Of a DNA stretch of 32,435 nucleotides, positions 8,679 to 18,683 are shown piece after piece; positions within the stretch are counted from its first letter, which is position 1; the number at the start of each line of letters is the position of its first letter. The notes beneath the pieces are model-generated. The model was not told where the DNA came from. It saw only the letters and a program-made list of their open reading frames with translations, and searched no databases. Source of the DNA: Promethearchaeota archaeon (lineage in GTDB: Archaea; Asgardarchaeota; Lokiarchaeia; Sigyniarchaeales; SOKP01). The DNA lies in NCBI GenBank assembly GCA_030615145.1, contig JAUWZT010000003.1, positions 1-32,435 on the forward strand. The letters run 5' to 3'. Made by a program: the position numbers and the translations under genes.

Positions 8679-9173
8679 TTATGATTCAATTTCTGATGAA
8701 TGATCATCAATTACTTTTATCTTTTTGATCTTTATTATGTAATGAATGTAAATTGCGAGACCTGGGAGAAAAATCCCTATCTCCATTGCTAGGGCTCCAA
8801 ACCAGGTGCTAAACACGCCAAGTCCTATCGTTAGGGAATCATTAAAGAGAAGTGGTAATCCGCCAGGCCATCCAATGAAATCCAAAACCCAATGGCTGAA
8901 AACAAGAAGTCCGATAATCATACTTACATAGAAGTTTTGAGTATTTTGTGTTTTCTTTGAATTTAGGAGAGTTGTTATGAGTACGGTAATTAACATTGCA
9001 CTAGCAGACCAAACCGCTGCCATAAAAAGCCCATGAGAAGGCCAAAACGCGAAAATAAATATATTGAACAAGATATCAAGAACCATGGTGCTTATTAATA
9101 AAGCCCACAGGGGTATTTGGGGAAAAAATCGCTTGGTGGCTAATCCTATTCCAAAATGAGCTAAAAAAGGCAT
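8679..9173 (-). CDS. Small multi-pass membrane protein, possibly YdjM-type membrane-bound metal-dependent hydrolase family
   Basis: MPFLAHFGIGLATKRFFPQIPLWALLISTMVLDILFN...FSHWVLDFIGWPGG; several TM segments. Confidence 0.5.
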   Translation of the reverse strand: MPFLAHFGIGLATKRFFPQIPLWALLISTMVLDILFNIFIFAFWPSHGLFMAAVWSASAMLITVLITTLLNSKKTQNTQNFYVSMIIGLLVFSHWVLDFIGWPGGLPLLFNDSLTIGLGVFSTWFGALAMEIGIFLPGLAIYIHYIIKIKKIKVIDDHSSEIES

Positions 9174-9348
9174 TGTAATTTGGATTGTGTGAATTATTTA
9201 ATAAACTTATCTAAACGGACAACTCCATTCAGGTCATGCCCTTGTGATTAAAATTTCTGTTTTTCAAAGTAAATAAAAATCTAGAAAAAAAAGTGCTTAT
9301 TAAATGTGTGTATGTATATGCGCATAAAAAGAAAATAAAAAAGATAGA

Positions 9349-9594
9349 TTAAGGTAATAATTGAGAGAGAATTATAGTAGCAGTATTTAAAACTATGAAA
9401 TCACCTTCTTCTGGTGACACTCTTAAAGATTTAAGAGCGATTCTAAAACCACTTAGAGAATCGATGGGAAAATCTACTCGTCCAGTTTTTTTGTTCTCTA
9501 AAAAAAATGTTTTCTGATCTATTCCACACTCCATTAGTCTGAAAACTGGCAGAGTGTGCTCAGATCCATCCTTCAAGGTAATTATAATATCCAT
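9349..9594 (-). CDS. Small uncharacterized protein, paralog of 9664..9921
   Basis: DIIITLKDGSEHTLPVFRLMECGIDQKTFFLENKKTGRVDFPIDSLSGFRI aligns to the neighbouring ORF. Confidence 0.65.
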   Translation of the reverse strand: MDIIITLKDGSEHTLPVFRLMECGIDQKTFFLENKKTGRVDFPIDSLSGFRIALKSLRVSPEEGDFIVLNTATIILSQLLP

Positions 9595-9663
9595 TTGATG
9601 CCACTTTCTTGATTTATATTTTTTTTTATTTTATATTATTTTTAATTATGCGTATAGAAATTT

Positions 9664-9921
9664 TTATGTTAAATGTTTAGAAAGAATTCCAACTGCTGCA
9701 TATAAAACCGGTCTATCATTCTCGTAAGCTGCTTCGGTTACCCATTTCCTGTAGATTTTAAATCCTTTAACATTATCAAGAGGAATTTCAATACGACCTT
9801 CTTTTTTGTTTTCGATAAAAAAGTTATTCTCAATAGTACCACATTCTTTTAATTTAACAATTGGTATTTCATGTTGAGTCCCATCTTTTAAGAAAATAAT
9901 TAAATCCAATAGATTCACCAT
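9664..9921 (-). CDS. Small uncharacterized protein, paralog of 9349..9594
   Basis: DLIIFLKDGTQHEIPIVKLKECGTIENNFFIENKKEGRIEIPLDNVKGFKI. Confidence 0.65.
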   Translation of the reverse strand: MVNLLDLIIFLKDGTQHEIPIVKLKECGTIENNFFIENKKEGRIEIPLDNVKGFKIYRKWVTEAAYENDRPVLYAAVGILSKHLT

Positions 9922-10066
9922 TTTTAAATTTCAATTATGAATATGAATATTAATCCTCTTATACTATAAAAAGCTTCAACTTTTTTGAAATTCATCAAAA
10001 TTTTAAGATTTGAAATATCAAATTATCTTTTAACATTAATACTTAAAAAATTTGACAGATACCTAT

Positions 10067-10591
10067 TCATTTTCTATCGTTTATTTTTTCAATTTCTTTT
10101 AGAATCTTTGAAAATATGTTAGTAGATATTCTAAATGTGGTGTTTTCTATTAGGAATTGGAGAAAATATTTGCATTCCTTTTTTGTTATTAGTCTTTGAT
10201 GTAATGCTTTAAGAATAATGCCTAATGTACCAGTGATCTTAAGTTCAAGCGTTCGCGCTATCTCTCGAGCTGTCAAATCATCAATGATAACGATAATTTC
10301 TTCGGTTTTATCTTGCATCTCTTTCCCAAGAGCGATAATAGAAGCCTCTCCAGAGTGGATTTGTAAATCTTCAAGTCTTTTTATGAGTTGTTTGGAGCTC
10401 GAGTTTTTTACGGTTAACCAGTCTGAAAAGCAGTCTTCTAAAATCAGAAATTCAGGAACAGTTTCATATCCTAACACTTCCTTCTTGACTATTGTCGTAG
10501 TATAACATGTTGAAAAAAGTTTAGGAAGTAATGTAATTGCTCCTATTTTCCCTAAATAGATTAGTGGAGAGGCATTAATTATAGCAATCAC
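10067..10591 (-). CDS. DUF3368-type PIN-like toxin
   Basis: IINASPLIYLGKIGAITLLPKLF; IHSGEASIIALGKEM; VIIDDLTAREIARTLELKITGTLGIILKA. Confidence 0.75.
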   Translation of the reverse strand: MIAIINASPLIYLGKIGAITLLPKLFSTCYTTTIVKKEVLGYETVPEFLILEDCFSDWLTVKNSSSKQLIKRLEDLQIHSGEASIIALGKEMQDKTEEIIVIIDDLTAREIARTLELKITGTLGIILKALHQRLITKKECKYFLQFLIENTTFRISTNIFSKILKEIEKINDRK

Positions 10592-10899
10592 GATGTATTT
10601 AAACCCATGGCAAATTCGAGATCTTCTTTAAGAGCTTGTTCGTCATATCCTGAAGGATAACGGTTCTTCAGTTCATATAGCATTTTTCTTAGCGAGACTC
10701 CGGCTATTTCTGCCGCTTTCCATGCACTAATATTCTTTTCGCTAACATCATTACAAAGAATTTCTATCATCTCCTCGGAAAGCGATTTCTCCAATAATTG
10801 ACGAATGTATGTGGATTTATCGATTACTTTTAATTTCTTAAGTAAAAAACTCAGTTTTCGTTCTAAGTCATCATCTATTCTTACTGAAAGAATTTTCAT
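10588..10899 (-). CDS. UPF0175-type antitoxin
   Basis: N-terminal ribbon-like SVRIDDDLERKLS followed by KNISAWKAAEIAGVSLRKMLYEL; 4-nt overlap with the DUF3368 gene. Confidence 0.7.
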   Translation of the reverse strand: MKILSVRIDDDLERKLSFLLKKLKVIDKSTYIRQLLEKSLSEEMIEILCNDVSEKNISAWKAAEIAGVSLRKMLYELKNRYPSGYDEQALKEDLEFAMGLNTS

Positions 10900-11130
10900 A
10901 ATATTTACCTATGTATACTAGAGCATTCCGTGTATATATACTTTTTTTTGGAGAGGATTAATCCCAGTAAAAATTATCAAAAAATATTAAATCAAGGAAG
11001 AAAATTAAATAATCATAAGTTACCAGTTCATTTTAAAAACTTATTAATTAACTAATCTTTTTTAACGTAATATTATTCTACTCATTATTAATCTCTTTTA
11101 ATTTTAAATCAACTAATTTTCGCATAAATT

Positions 11131-12291
11131 ATGGTCTTATCAAAACGTGAACGGGTATTCAAAACTCTCGAGCTTGATGGTGAACCTGATATGGTTCCTA
11201 TACATTTATTTGGCTTTGAGCAAACAGGGCTTTCTTTCCAAGCTTTTAAAGAATCAGAAGAAAGGAAAAGATATCATAGTTCCGTAAAAAATACGAAATC
11301 TAATGTTAAATACTATATTACAGAACAACGCTTTTGGAACGCCGATCTTTATGGAATGGACCCATTTGGGGAAAATAAAATAAAAGTGAGATACGAAAAC
11401 GCCCCTCCTGAATACGCTGGCTGTCGTCTTAATAGGATGGACGGCAGATTATATAGAACTGTGAAGCAAGTTAATACAGGTTTGGAATATGCTTGGTATG
11501 TTGGTGGTTATTTTACAAATCCGGAGATCTTGCACTCTTATTGGGATCAGTATGGAAAACCCACTGAATTGATTAACGATAGGGTTAAATACTCGACTCA
11601 AAAATGGGAAGGATTTGTTGAAGCCCTTGCGCCTTATTTCTATCCAATGGCAAATTTACCACTAAATCCATCTGAAGTTTTAATTGGGGGTCTTTCTTTT
11701 ACTCGTTTTGCTTATTATTTACGTAAAAACCCCAAATTTATTCACGAAATTATGGACGAGTACACGAAAGTTAATATTGAAATAATTAAAAGGTTAGCTG
11801 AAGTGAGCGTTGATATAGTTATGTTTGGCGATGATTTGGGTTATAAGGACAATGGATTTTTTTCTTTAAAAGTTTTTCGAGAATTTATCCTTCCATATCA
11901 CAAAAGGATTTACCAAACATGCAAAAAAAGGGGTGTATTAGTTGTACTCCATTCTTGTGGGAAAATTGATCAATATCTACCTGATCTAGTTGATGCTGGT
12001 CTTAATTGCATTCAATCTTTAGAAGCAACGGCAGGAGTTGACTTGGCTGGATTAAAAGAATCGCTAGGAGATCGTTTGTGCTTTATGGGTGGATTGGACT
12101 CCTCAGGGGTTTTAACTCATGGAACTCCAAAAGATACGGAAGAAAATGTAAGAAATACAATAAAGAAGGCGGGAAAAGGCGGCGGTTATTTTGTAGGGCC
12201 TAGTCATGACATCTTAAATATGCCGTGGGAGAATGTTTTAGCAATGAGAGCTGCTATAGAGAAATATCGAAAATATCCATTAAAACTTTGA
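11131..12291 (+). CDS. MtaA/UroD-family (uroporphyrinogen decarboxylase-like) protein, HSCG type
   Basis: LSKRERVFKTLELDGEPDMVPIH...VVLHSCGKIDQYLPDLVDAGLNCIQSLEATAGVDLAGLKESLGDRLCFMGGLDSS. Confidence 0.85.
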   Translation: MVLSKRERVFKTLELDGEPDMVPIHLFGFEQTGLSFQAFKESEERKRYHSSVKNTKSNVKYYITEQRFWNADLYGMDPFGENKIKVRYENAPPEYAGCRLNRMDGRLYRTVKQVNTGLEYAWYVGGYFTNPEILHSYWDQYGKPTELINDRVKYSTQKWEGFVEALAPYFYPMANLPLNPSEVLIGGLSFTRFAYYLRKNPKFIHEIMDEYTKVNIEIIKRLAEVSVDIVMFGDDLGYKDNGFFSLKVFREFILPYHKRIYQTCKKRGVLVVLHSCGKIDQYLPDLVDAGLNCIQSLEATAGVDLAGLKESLGDRLCFMGGLDSSGVLTHGTPKDTEENVRNTIKKAGKGGGYFVGPSHDILNMPWENVLAMRAAIEKYRKYPLKL

Positions 12292-12309
12292 GAAATTATT
12301 AGTGAAATA

Positions 12310-13566
12310 CTATACGAGGGTTTTTTCAGTCATAGAACTATTAATCTCCTTAAGTAAATCTTTTTTAAACTTGTTATTTAACTCAATTCCATTTAATATT
12401 AAGAACTCCTCTAATTCTTCTTTCGTTAGTTTCTTTTTCCCTTGTTTTTCTATCCAATTCCTTGCTTTAAATATTAATTTGCCTTCATTACCGCCAATAA
12501 ATTTCGGTAAGTAGAGATTTGCAATAAATTCTGTTCGGTAGAAGGTTCTTACAAATAACCCTTTAGAGTCAAGTTTGTTATATAAATTAGAAACTTGCTC
12601 TGGCGAGGCATCTATTACCAAATTTTTACCTGTTTTTTGAATTTTCTTATAAAGTGATATCCATATTTCTGATCCCATTGGAGCACTTCCTGCACCTGGA
12701 ACCCATTGAATCCCCGTTATAGCAGGTTCGACCAATAAGGAATCTAAGTGAGGAAGTGCGTTGGGACCATCTAAATGATAAATTGCGTAATCCAAATGTT
12801 CTGCTTGAGCTACAAGATCAGGTAAGGCAAACCTTTTAAACCATTTTGGGTTTAACATCGCACTAAAATCGCATTGCATGGGATAACTCCTTTTTCCACA
12901 CCAAACATTGAGCCAACTACTACATCCATCTCCATATTTATCAATAATATCTTGTAATTTATCATAAACTTGTAGTAGTTTTTCAAGTATGATTGAACGA
13001 CATGTGTCAATAATTTCAGGCTTTCTCTTCATAGTTAAAATTATATTAGTTGGTCCTAAAAATGCTGAAAGTGTATCTAAAACACCTCCTAAATCAGTTT
13101 GTGCTATAGTATAGTTTCTACCTGCTCGTTTTGCCGCATATTCAGTAATTCTTAATAGTCGTGAATACCATTCATTGTTTTGATTTAGTTTGACGCTTTC
13201 AAGATATTCTGTGATATCCTCTATTTTTGTTGGACGACTAAACCAAACTGTGTTCGATTGGAATTTTGGTTTAACTCCAAAAACTGCTGCCGCAATTCCA
13301 GGACCATAATTCGGGAAATAGCGAGGAATAGACTCACCCCCATAATACGTAATTTCGGCTCGCTTTTCAAACCCATCAAGAGCATTTTCAATTCCTTCAT
13401 GGTCTTGTGCTAAATCCCAATTTTCACCGACGATATCTAAATACGCACCAAGTTTTCCCCTTTTTTTAGGAAAATAATAACTAAAAACTGGACGATCAAT
13501 TATTTCTCGATCCCACCACGCTCTCATTCGCTCTTTAGCTTCATCAATATCCTCTTTATATTCCAT
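12310..13566 (-). CDS. Distant UroD-like protein
   Basis: MEYKEDIDEAKERMRAWWDREIIDRPVFSYYFPKKRG...DYAIYHLDGPNALPHLDSLL...ITGIQWVPGAG; start chosen at 13566 rather than 13590 from the paralogous remnant. Confidence 0.65.
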   Translation of the reverse strand: MEYKEDIDEAKERMRAWWDREIIDRPVFSYYFPKKRGKLGAYLDIVGENWDLAQDHEGIENALDGFEKRAEITYYGGESIPRYFPNYGPGIAAAVFGVKPKFQSNTVWFSRPTKIEDITEYLESVKLNQNNEWYSRLLRITEYAAKRAGRNYTIAQTDLGGVLDTLSAFLGPTNIILTMKRKPEIIDTCRSIILEKLLQVYDKLQDIIDKYGDGCSSWLNVWCGKRSYPMQCDFSAMLNPKWFKRFALPDLVAQAEHLDYAIYHLDGPNALPHLDSLLVEPAITGIQWVPGAGSAPMGSEIWISLYKKIQKTGKNLVIDASPEQVSNLYNKLDSKGLFVRTFYRTEFIANLYLPKFIGGNEGKLIFKARNWIEKQGKKKLTKEELEEFLILNGIELNNKFKKDLLKEINSSMTEKTLV

Positions 13567-13697
13567 AAAAAATATATCAAAACAAAACAAATTAATCTTT
13601 ACATTTTACAATTATGTAGTACACTCAAATCTTGAAGAATTAAATATTAAATCAGAAAAACAAGAAGATCAATTAAAAATGCTGGAATAGAACAATT

Positions 13698-14600
13698 TCA
13701 GAAATAATGATTATTGATATTTGGAATTTTTATTTGAGGTGCATATTTCTTTATATATTCTAATGATGCTATAATGTCTTTTTTTGGTAATTCAAATACG
13801 ATTGGACCCTCGAAATTCTTTCTATGAATTAAATTTAAGAACTCTGGAGGAAAATTTGAACCTGTACCTAAAGCACAATGATCAGATAGTAAATTATCAG
13901 CATTATAATCTTGTAGGTGAATTTCTCCTGTTAGCTCTAAATATTTATCAGTAATCTCTACTAAATCACAATCTCCCGAAAAACCTCCTAAAATATGAGC
14001 AGTATCAATACAAAGCTTAGTATTTAATTTTTTAACCATTTTAATTGTTGCGTCTAATGGAAATTCTAAAGTTTCTATCGCTATCTTTTGACTATTCACG
14101 CCTGTTTTATCTAATATTTCTTCAATGCTCTGAATTGAAGAATTCGTAAAAAGTTCTATTGCTACTGGAAAAATATCAGGACCCTTGATGAAATCCATTG
14201 CATCAGCAATAAATTCACCTGTTGGATGTAAGACATAAAATTCAATATCTTTTTCTAATTCTATAAATGTTTCATAAGAATCTACTATCGAATTTATACT
14301 TGCTTCACGGATGAATTTATTTGGGCTAGCAAGCTCAAGACTTATGAAAGGAAGATGTGCAGAATATGTTATATCATATTTCCTCTTAATAATTTTCAAT
14401 CTCTCAATTTCGTCTTCGTTGATTTGAATGGGAAAGATTTGAAAGATGTCAAATGTAATCTCAAAGTGTTTATATCCTGTTTTAGCAACACCCTCAACAA
14501 GTTCTGAAAGATTAAACTCTACAAATCCCGATAGACCCTTTTCTTTTAAGATTTTCTCAATTACAAATTCAAGTGATAATGGGGAAACTCCAAATCTCAT
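13698..14600 (-). CDS. Sugar phosphate isomerase/epimerase-like TIM barrel (AP endonuclease family 2)
   Basis: MRFGVSPLSLEF...YSAHLPFISLELASPN...FYVLHPTGEF...KLCIDTAHILGGFSGD...GEIHLQDYN. Confidence 0.75.
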   Translation of the reverse strand: MRFGVSPLSLEFVIEKILKEKGLSGFVEFNLSELVEGVAKTGYKHFEITFDIFQIFPIQINEDEIERLKIIKRKYDITYSAHLPFISLELASPNKFIREASINSIVDSYETFIELEKDIEFYVLHPTGEFIADAMDFIKGPDIFPVAIELFTNSSIQSIEEILDKTGVNSQKIAIETLEFPLDATIKMVKKLNTKLCIDTAHILGGFSGDCDLVEITDKYLELTGEIHLQDYNADNLLSDHCALGTGSNFPPEFLNLIHRKNFEGPIVFELPKKDIIASLEYIKKYAPQIKIPNINNHYF

Positions 14601-14773
14601 ATAAATTAATATGAAATTTTTATAATAAGTTTAATTGAGTGAGAATTAGGTCTCTTAAGTATTTTAAATCTATTACTTCGAAAAATATTTTAAATGTTTC
14701 GGTTTTAAAGGGAACTTAGTTTTTAAAGTATGATTAATTTTAAAGAACAGCCCGATTAATGGTTATTTTCAAT

Positions 14774-15949
14774 ATGAATTTATCAAAAAGAGAACGAGTT
14801 ATCAGGACCTTAGAACTCGATGATAATATTGACATGCTACCCGTTCACTATTTAGGTTTTGAAAAAACAGCTAGTTCTTATCAGAAATTTCTAAAAACTG
14901 ATGAATATAACAAGTATAAGACAATTGTAGAAAACGATTTCTCTAAAGTAAAATATTGTTGGGCGGGTGATATTACTGATTTACGATTCTGGAACGTAGA
15001 TTGCCATTCCATGGATCCATGGGGGCCTAAAAAGTTCAAAGAACCTACAAAGCGTGCTCCTCCAGAATATCCCGATTGTTTAATAAGTGCAATTGATGGA
15101 AGATTGTGGAAATTTGTTAAACAAGTCGATACTGGCTTAGCTTATCTGTGGTATGTTGATGGATATTTTCGAACTCCGGAAACAGTCCATTATTATTGGA
15201 ATAAATATGGAAAACCTTCAGAGCAGATTAATGATAAGCTTAATTATAAGCCCCAAATTTGGGATGGATATGTAGATTCTTTAAAAAAGTATTTATATCC
15301 GATGGCGTTCGTACCTGTTGCTATTCATGAATCTTTATTTGAAGGGATGACAATGGGCCGCGTAGCCTATTACATGCGGAAAAATCCCCAATTTATCCAT
15401 GAGGTTCTTAGCGAGTATACTAAATTAAACATAGAAGTTATTAAGCGCGTTCATGAAGCTGGTGTAGATATAATTTTCTACTCAGACGATTTAGGGTATA
15501 AAGGGCGCTCAATTTTATCAATTGAACAGTTTAAAAAGTTCATTCTTCCCTATTATAAAAAACTGTATAAAGCTTGTGAGCAAAGAGGAATGTTTGTTGT
15601 TCAACATTCTTGTGGATATATTGATAAAAACCTACCTTATATGGTAGAAGCGGGACTTAACTGCATTCAGGCACTTGAACCTGCTGCAGGTGTCGATTTG
15701 GCTTACCTAAAGCAAACTCTTGGTGATAAATTAAGTTTTATGGGAGGAATAGATTCAAGTCGGATTCTTAATTTTGGAACACCTGACGACATTGTACAGG
15801 AAGTAAAGCGTTGTTTGAAATCAGCAGGTTATAATGGCGGTTATTTTGTTGGTCCTAGCCATAATATTTTAAATGCTCCTTGGGAAAATATTGTGGTATT
15901 AAGAAATGCAATTGAAAAATATCGAAAATATCCATTAAATCTGAATTAA
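14774..15949 (+). CDS. MtaA/UroD-family protein, paralog of 11131..12291, HSCG type
   Basis: MNLSKRERVIRTLELDDNIDMLPVH...QHSCGYIDKNLPYMVEAGLNCIQALEPAAGVDLAYLKQTLGDKLSFMGGIDSS; start at 14774 preferred by alignment with the paralog (ORF opens at 14759). Confidence 0.85.
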   Translation: MNLSKRERVIRTLELDDNIDMLPVHYLGFEKTASSYQKFLKTDEYNKYKTIVENDFSKVKYCWAGDITDLRFWNVDCHSMDPWGPKKFKEPTKRAPPEYPDCLISAIDGRLWKFVKQVDTGLAYLWYVDGYFRTPETVHYYWNKYGKPSEQINDKLNYKPQIWDGYVDSLKKYLYPMAFVPVAIHESLFEGMTMGRVAYYMRKNPQFIHEVLSEYTKLNIEVIKRVHEAGVDIIFYSDDLGYKGRSILSIEQFKKFILPYYKKLYKACEQRGMFVVQHSCGYIDKNLPYMVEAGLNCIQALEPAAGVDLAYLKQTLGDKLSFMGGIDSSRILNFGTPDDIVQEVKRCLKSAGYNGGYFVGPSHNILNAPWENIVVLRNAIEKYRKYPLNLN

Positions 15950-15978
15950 AAGACATCAGTAAAACAAAATTAAAAACC

Positions 15979-18117
15979 CTATTTTTTGAGAATTGCGATT
16001 ATCGGTGATAAAGGAGATATCTCTACATTAAATTGATAGATGTTTTTTGAACTCTGAGTTAATTTTATAGTAGAAATCTTTTGATTTATCCCATTATAAA
16101 TTTCTACAGTGTTAACTTCCAAACCATATTTTAAGGAATCAAATTGAATTTCTATCATTTGAACTCGACTACTTAAATTATAGGCAGTAATAAGTCCTAA
16201 CTTGTCAACTTCATCCACATGAAGGTGAATATTGTTCTTAATTCCATAAAATGTCCCTCTAGCTAATATTGGTTTAATTTTTTTATAAAGTATCATTGCT
16301 TGTTTTAAAGCTTTATATTTTGGGTTTTCTCTATCACTAAGTCCGCCAATCCCTAAGTGTCTTACGAGAGATGCATACCACCAGAATTGTAGCATATTTT
16401 CATTGTCGCTATTCTCATTTATGTGTAAATATAAAGGAAAAGAATATGCTAAATTATATTCAAACAATTGAGTTGACCTTCCAGATAAAATGTCTTGCAT
16501 TGGATTCCACATACATTCAAACCCCCAGTTCTCATCGAAACTGTTTGGAAGGTTTTGTTGATAATAGAGTGGATGTCGAGGCTTTAATCCCCTGTCATGT
16601 GCTTCGATGAGTATGTGTGGATATTCTTTTTTAACGCTTTGAATTACCTTTAATATGTTTTCAGCGTGAGTTTGTCTTCTCATCGGAACTTCATGCCCGT
16701 GCTCTTTACTGAAACATCCGAGATTGTCTGCCATGAACGTTGATAAATCAGTAAAATCAAACATGAAAAAATCTATTCCTTCCTTGGCTAATTCTAATAA
16801 TCTTCGGGATTTTTCCTTCAACCAATGTTCATTAGCACACAAACAATAAAGATTTATATACGGATCTGCAACAAGCTTTACTCCTTTTCGAGATCTGAGA
16901 TAAAATTCATCTGGTTCATTTTCCCCCTCAAAATTCATCATGAGATGCAACGCAAGCTTTAATCCGTATGTTTCATGGATGGTTTTTGAAAATTCTTTTA
17001 GAGTACCGAATCTTTGTTCATTCCAAATTTCAGAACCAAGAGCAGTATTCCAGCCAGGATCCAAATAGAGACATTCAGCTCCAATATCTCGAGCAATCTC
17101 TGCTTCATTGTAGAGCTGTTCTAACGTATAGACTTCAAATTCTGCCTTATCCACGAAGAATCCGACTTTTTCTGCTGCCCAACCTAAATTATATAATTCG
17201 TTCCAATGCACTGGTGGATTATAATCTTTTTTAAATTTATGACCATTTTCCTCAAGATGACTTCTATATAGGTAATACCCCTCCCTATAATCGCCCTCAT
17301 AAACAGCATATCTCGAAACGCCAAAAGAATAACTTTGATGGGGTTCTAAGGTAGTCGCCAATTCGGGATTACCATCGTATAGAGAAACTCCGCCAAAGAG
17401 GAAGAATACATCTTCAGCACCTCTTCCCGGTAATGTGGTTGAGATTCGGTTAAACCTTGAATGTTCTATTTGTGACGAATCATATTTACATATGAGTAAT
17501 CCACCGTCTTCTGTCCCCCAGAGCCACCCTTCAGCACAATATCCTGGCATCTCTGCTTCTTTAGCGACCCAAGCCCCAAATAGTATATCATTAGCACTGA
17601 ATTTTTCCTTTCTTCTATCCTCTCCATACCCTAAAAACCTTCGAGTGGGGATTGAAGTTAGTGTATGTTCATCCAAATGATCAATCCAACCCTGGTATTG
17701 CTTGAATAACGCCTTCTTAAACCCAAAATTGATCAACCCAAATCTAACTCTTTTATTCCCGTGATTGATTAGTGTAATATATTCGTTCAGCCATTTATTA
17801 CTAGATTCTAATTTAATCTTATGTTCGATTTCAATGTTCGTGTTTTGAAATATTCCTTTAATCACGAGCGTATTATCATCGATCAAGTGGATGGTCCTTG
17901 TCTGCAATTTCTTTGCTTTATATTCCTCCCCTAAATGAGACAAATATACATATCGAGAACCTCTTTTTCCAGAAGTCAAAATACTATAATGATAATCCTG
18001 ATCTGCATAGATTTTATCATTCGCTTTACTGTATAATTTGTAAATAAACCTATTTTTATTATTTTGAATTTCCAACTCCCAATATTGATTGGATAGAGTA
18101 TAACGAGTTCTGTTCAT
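15979..18117 (-). CDS. GH36-like (alpha-galactosidase superfamily) glycoside hydrolase, divergent
   Basis: 712-aa protein; AECLYLDPGWNTALG, LKLALHLMMNFEGE, KEGIDFFMFDFTDLS, ILIEAHDRGLKPRHPLYYQQN. Confidence 0.65.
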   Translation of the reverse strand: MNRTRYTLSNQYWELEIQNNKNRFIYKLYSKANDKIYADQDYHYSILTSGKRGSRYVYLSHLGEEYKAKKLQTRTIHLIDDNTLVIKGIFQNTNIEIEHKIKLESSNKWLNEYITLINHGNKRVRFGLINFGFKKALFKQYQGWIDHLDEHTLTSIPTRRFLGYGEDRRKEKFSANDILFGAWVAKEAEMPGYCAEGWLWGTEDGGLLICKYDSSQIEHSRFNRISTTLPGRGAEDVFFLFGGVSLYDGNPELATTLEPHQSYSFGVSRYAVYEGDYREGYYLYRSHLEENGHKFKKDYNPPVHWNELYNLGWAAEKVGFFVDKAEFEVYTLEQLYNEAEIARDIGAECLYLDPGWNTALGSEIWNEQRFGTLKEFSKTIHETYGLKLALHLMMNFEGENEPDEFYLRSRKGVKLVADPYINLYCLCANEHWLKEKSRRLLELAKEGIDFFMFDFTDLSTFMADNLGCFSKEHGHEVPMRRQTHAENILKVIQSVKKEYPHILIEAHDRGLKPRHPLYYQQNLPNSFDENWGFECMWNPMQDILSGRSTQLFEYNLAYSFPLYLHINENSDNENMLQFWWYASLVRHLGIGGLSDRENPKYKALKQAMILYKKIKPILARGTFYGIKNNIHLHVDEVDKLGLITAYNLSSRVQMIEIQFDSLKYGLEVNTVEIYNGINQKISTIKLTQSSKNIYQFNVEISPLSPIIAILKK

Positions 18118-18282
18118 TAAATATCGCTAATTTTGTTAATTTTAATGCAAATACGAATTAAATTTATATATTTTAATATTTTAAAAGCATTTTAGGTTAA
18201 AAGTTAAATCTATAAATACAACTTCGATTAAAATTAATTAATCTATAATTTGAATACAAACATATAAAGAGATGAATGATTA

Positions 18283-18561
18283 ATGAATCAAACAGATGTG
18301 GAATTAGAAGAAACGATATACTCCGGTTTAAATATCCTATCATTTAGCATGTACCAAATCGTGTGGACAATTACTATTTCTGCTTTAAACTTGACCTACT
18401 TTTTTTTCTATCATACAGTAGTCGGGCTCGAGCCGATTTACATATTTCTTGCTATGGCTATTTTTACAGCATGGGATTCGATCAACGAGCCTTTAATCGG
18501 TTTTTTAGTTGACAGGAACTTTAAGTGGACTAAAAAATGGGGTACTTATTGTCATTTTTAG
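18283..18561 (+). pseudogene. Truncated N-terminal copy of a GPH-type sugar:cation symporter
   Basis: YFFFYHTVVGLEPIYIFLAMAIFTAWDSINEPLIGFLVDRNFKWTKKWG then TYCHF*; aligns to the N-terminus of 18684..20126 and stops at the KWG site. Confidence 0.8.
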
Positions 18562-18683
18562 CATAAATATTCAGTAAAAAAAGGGAAATATTTAAAATAA
18601 GAAAAGTTGATTAGTATTAATCAAAATTTTTTGTAAAAAATTTATAATTTAAAAATATCTAAAAATCTAAAATTGGTGTTTTT

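Noticed and set aside
13610-13690. Open + strand frame HSNLEELNIKSEKQEDQLKMLE* between divergent/convergent genes
   Set aside because: Short, A-rich, no start and no recognisable homology; likely chance.
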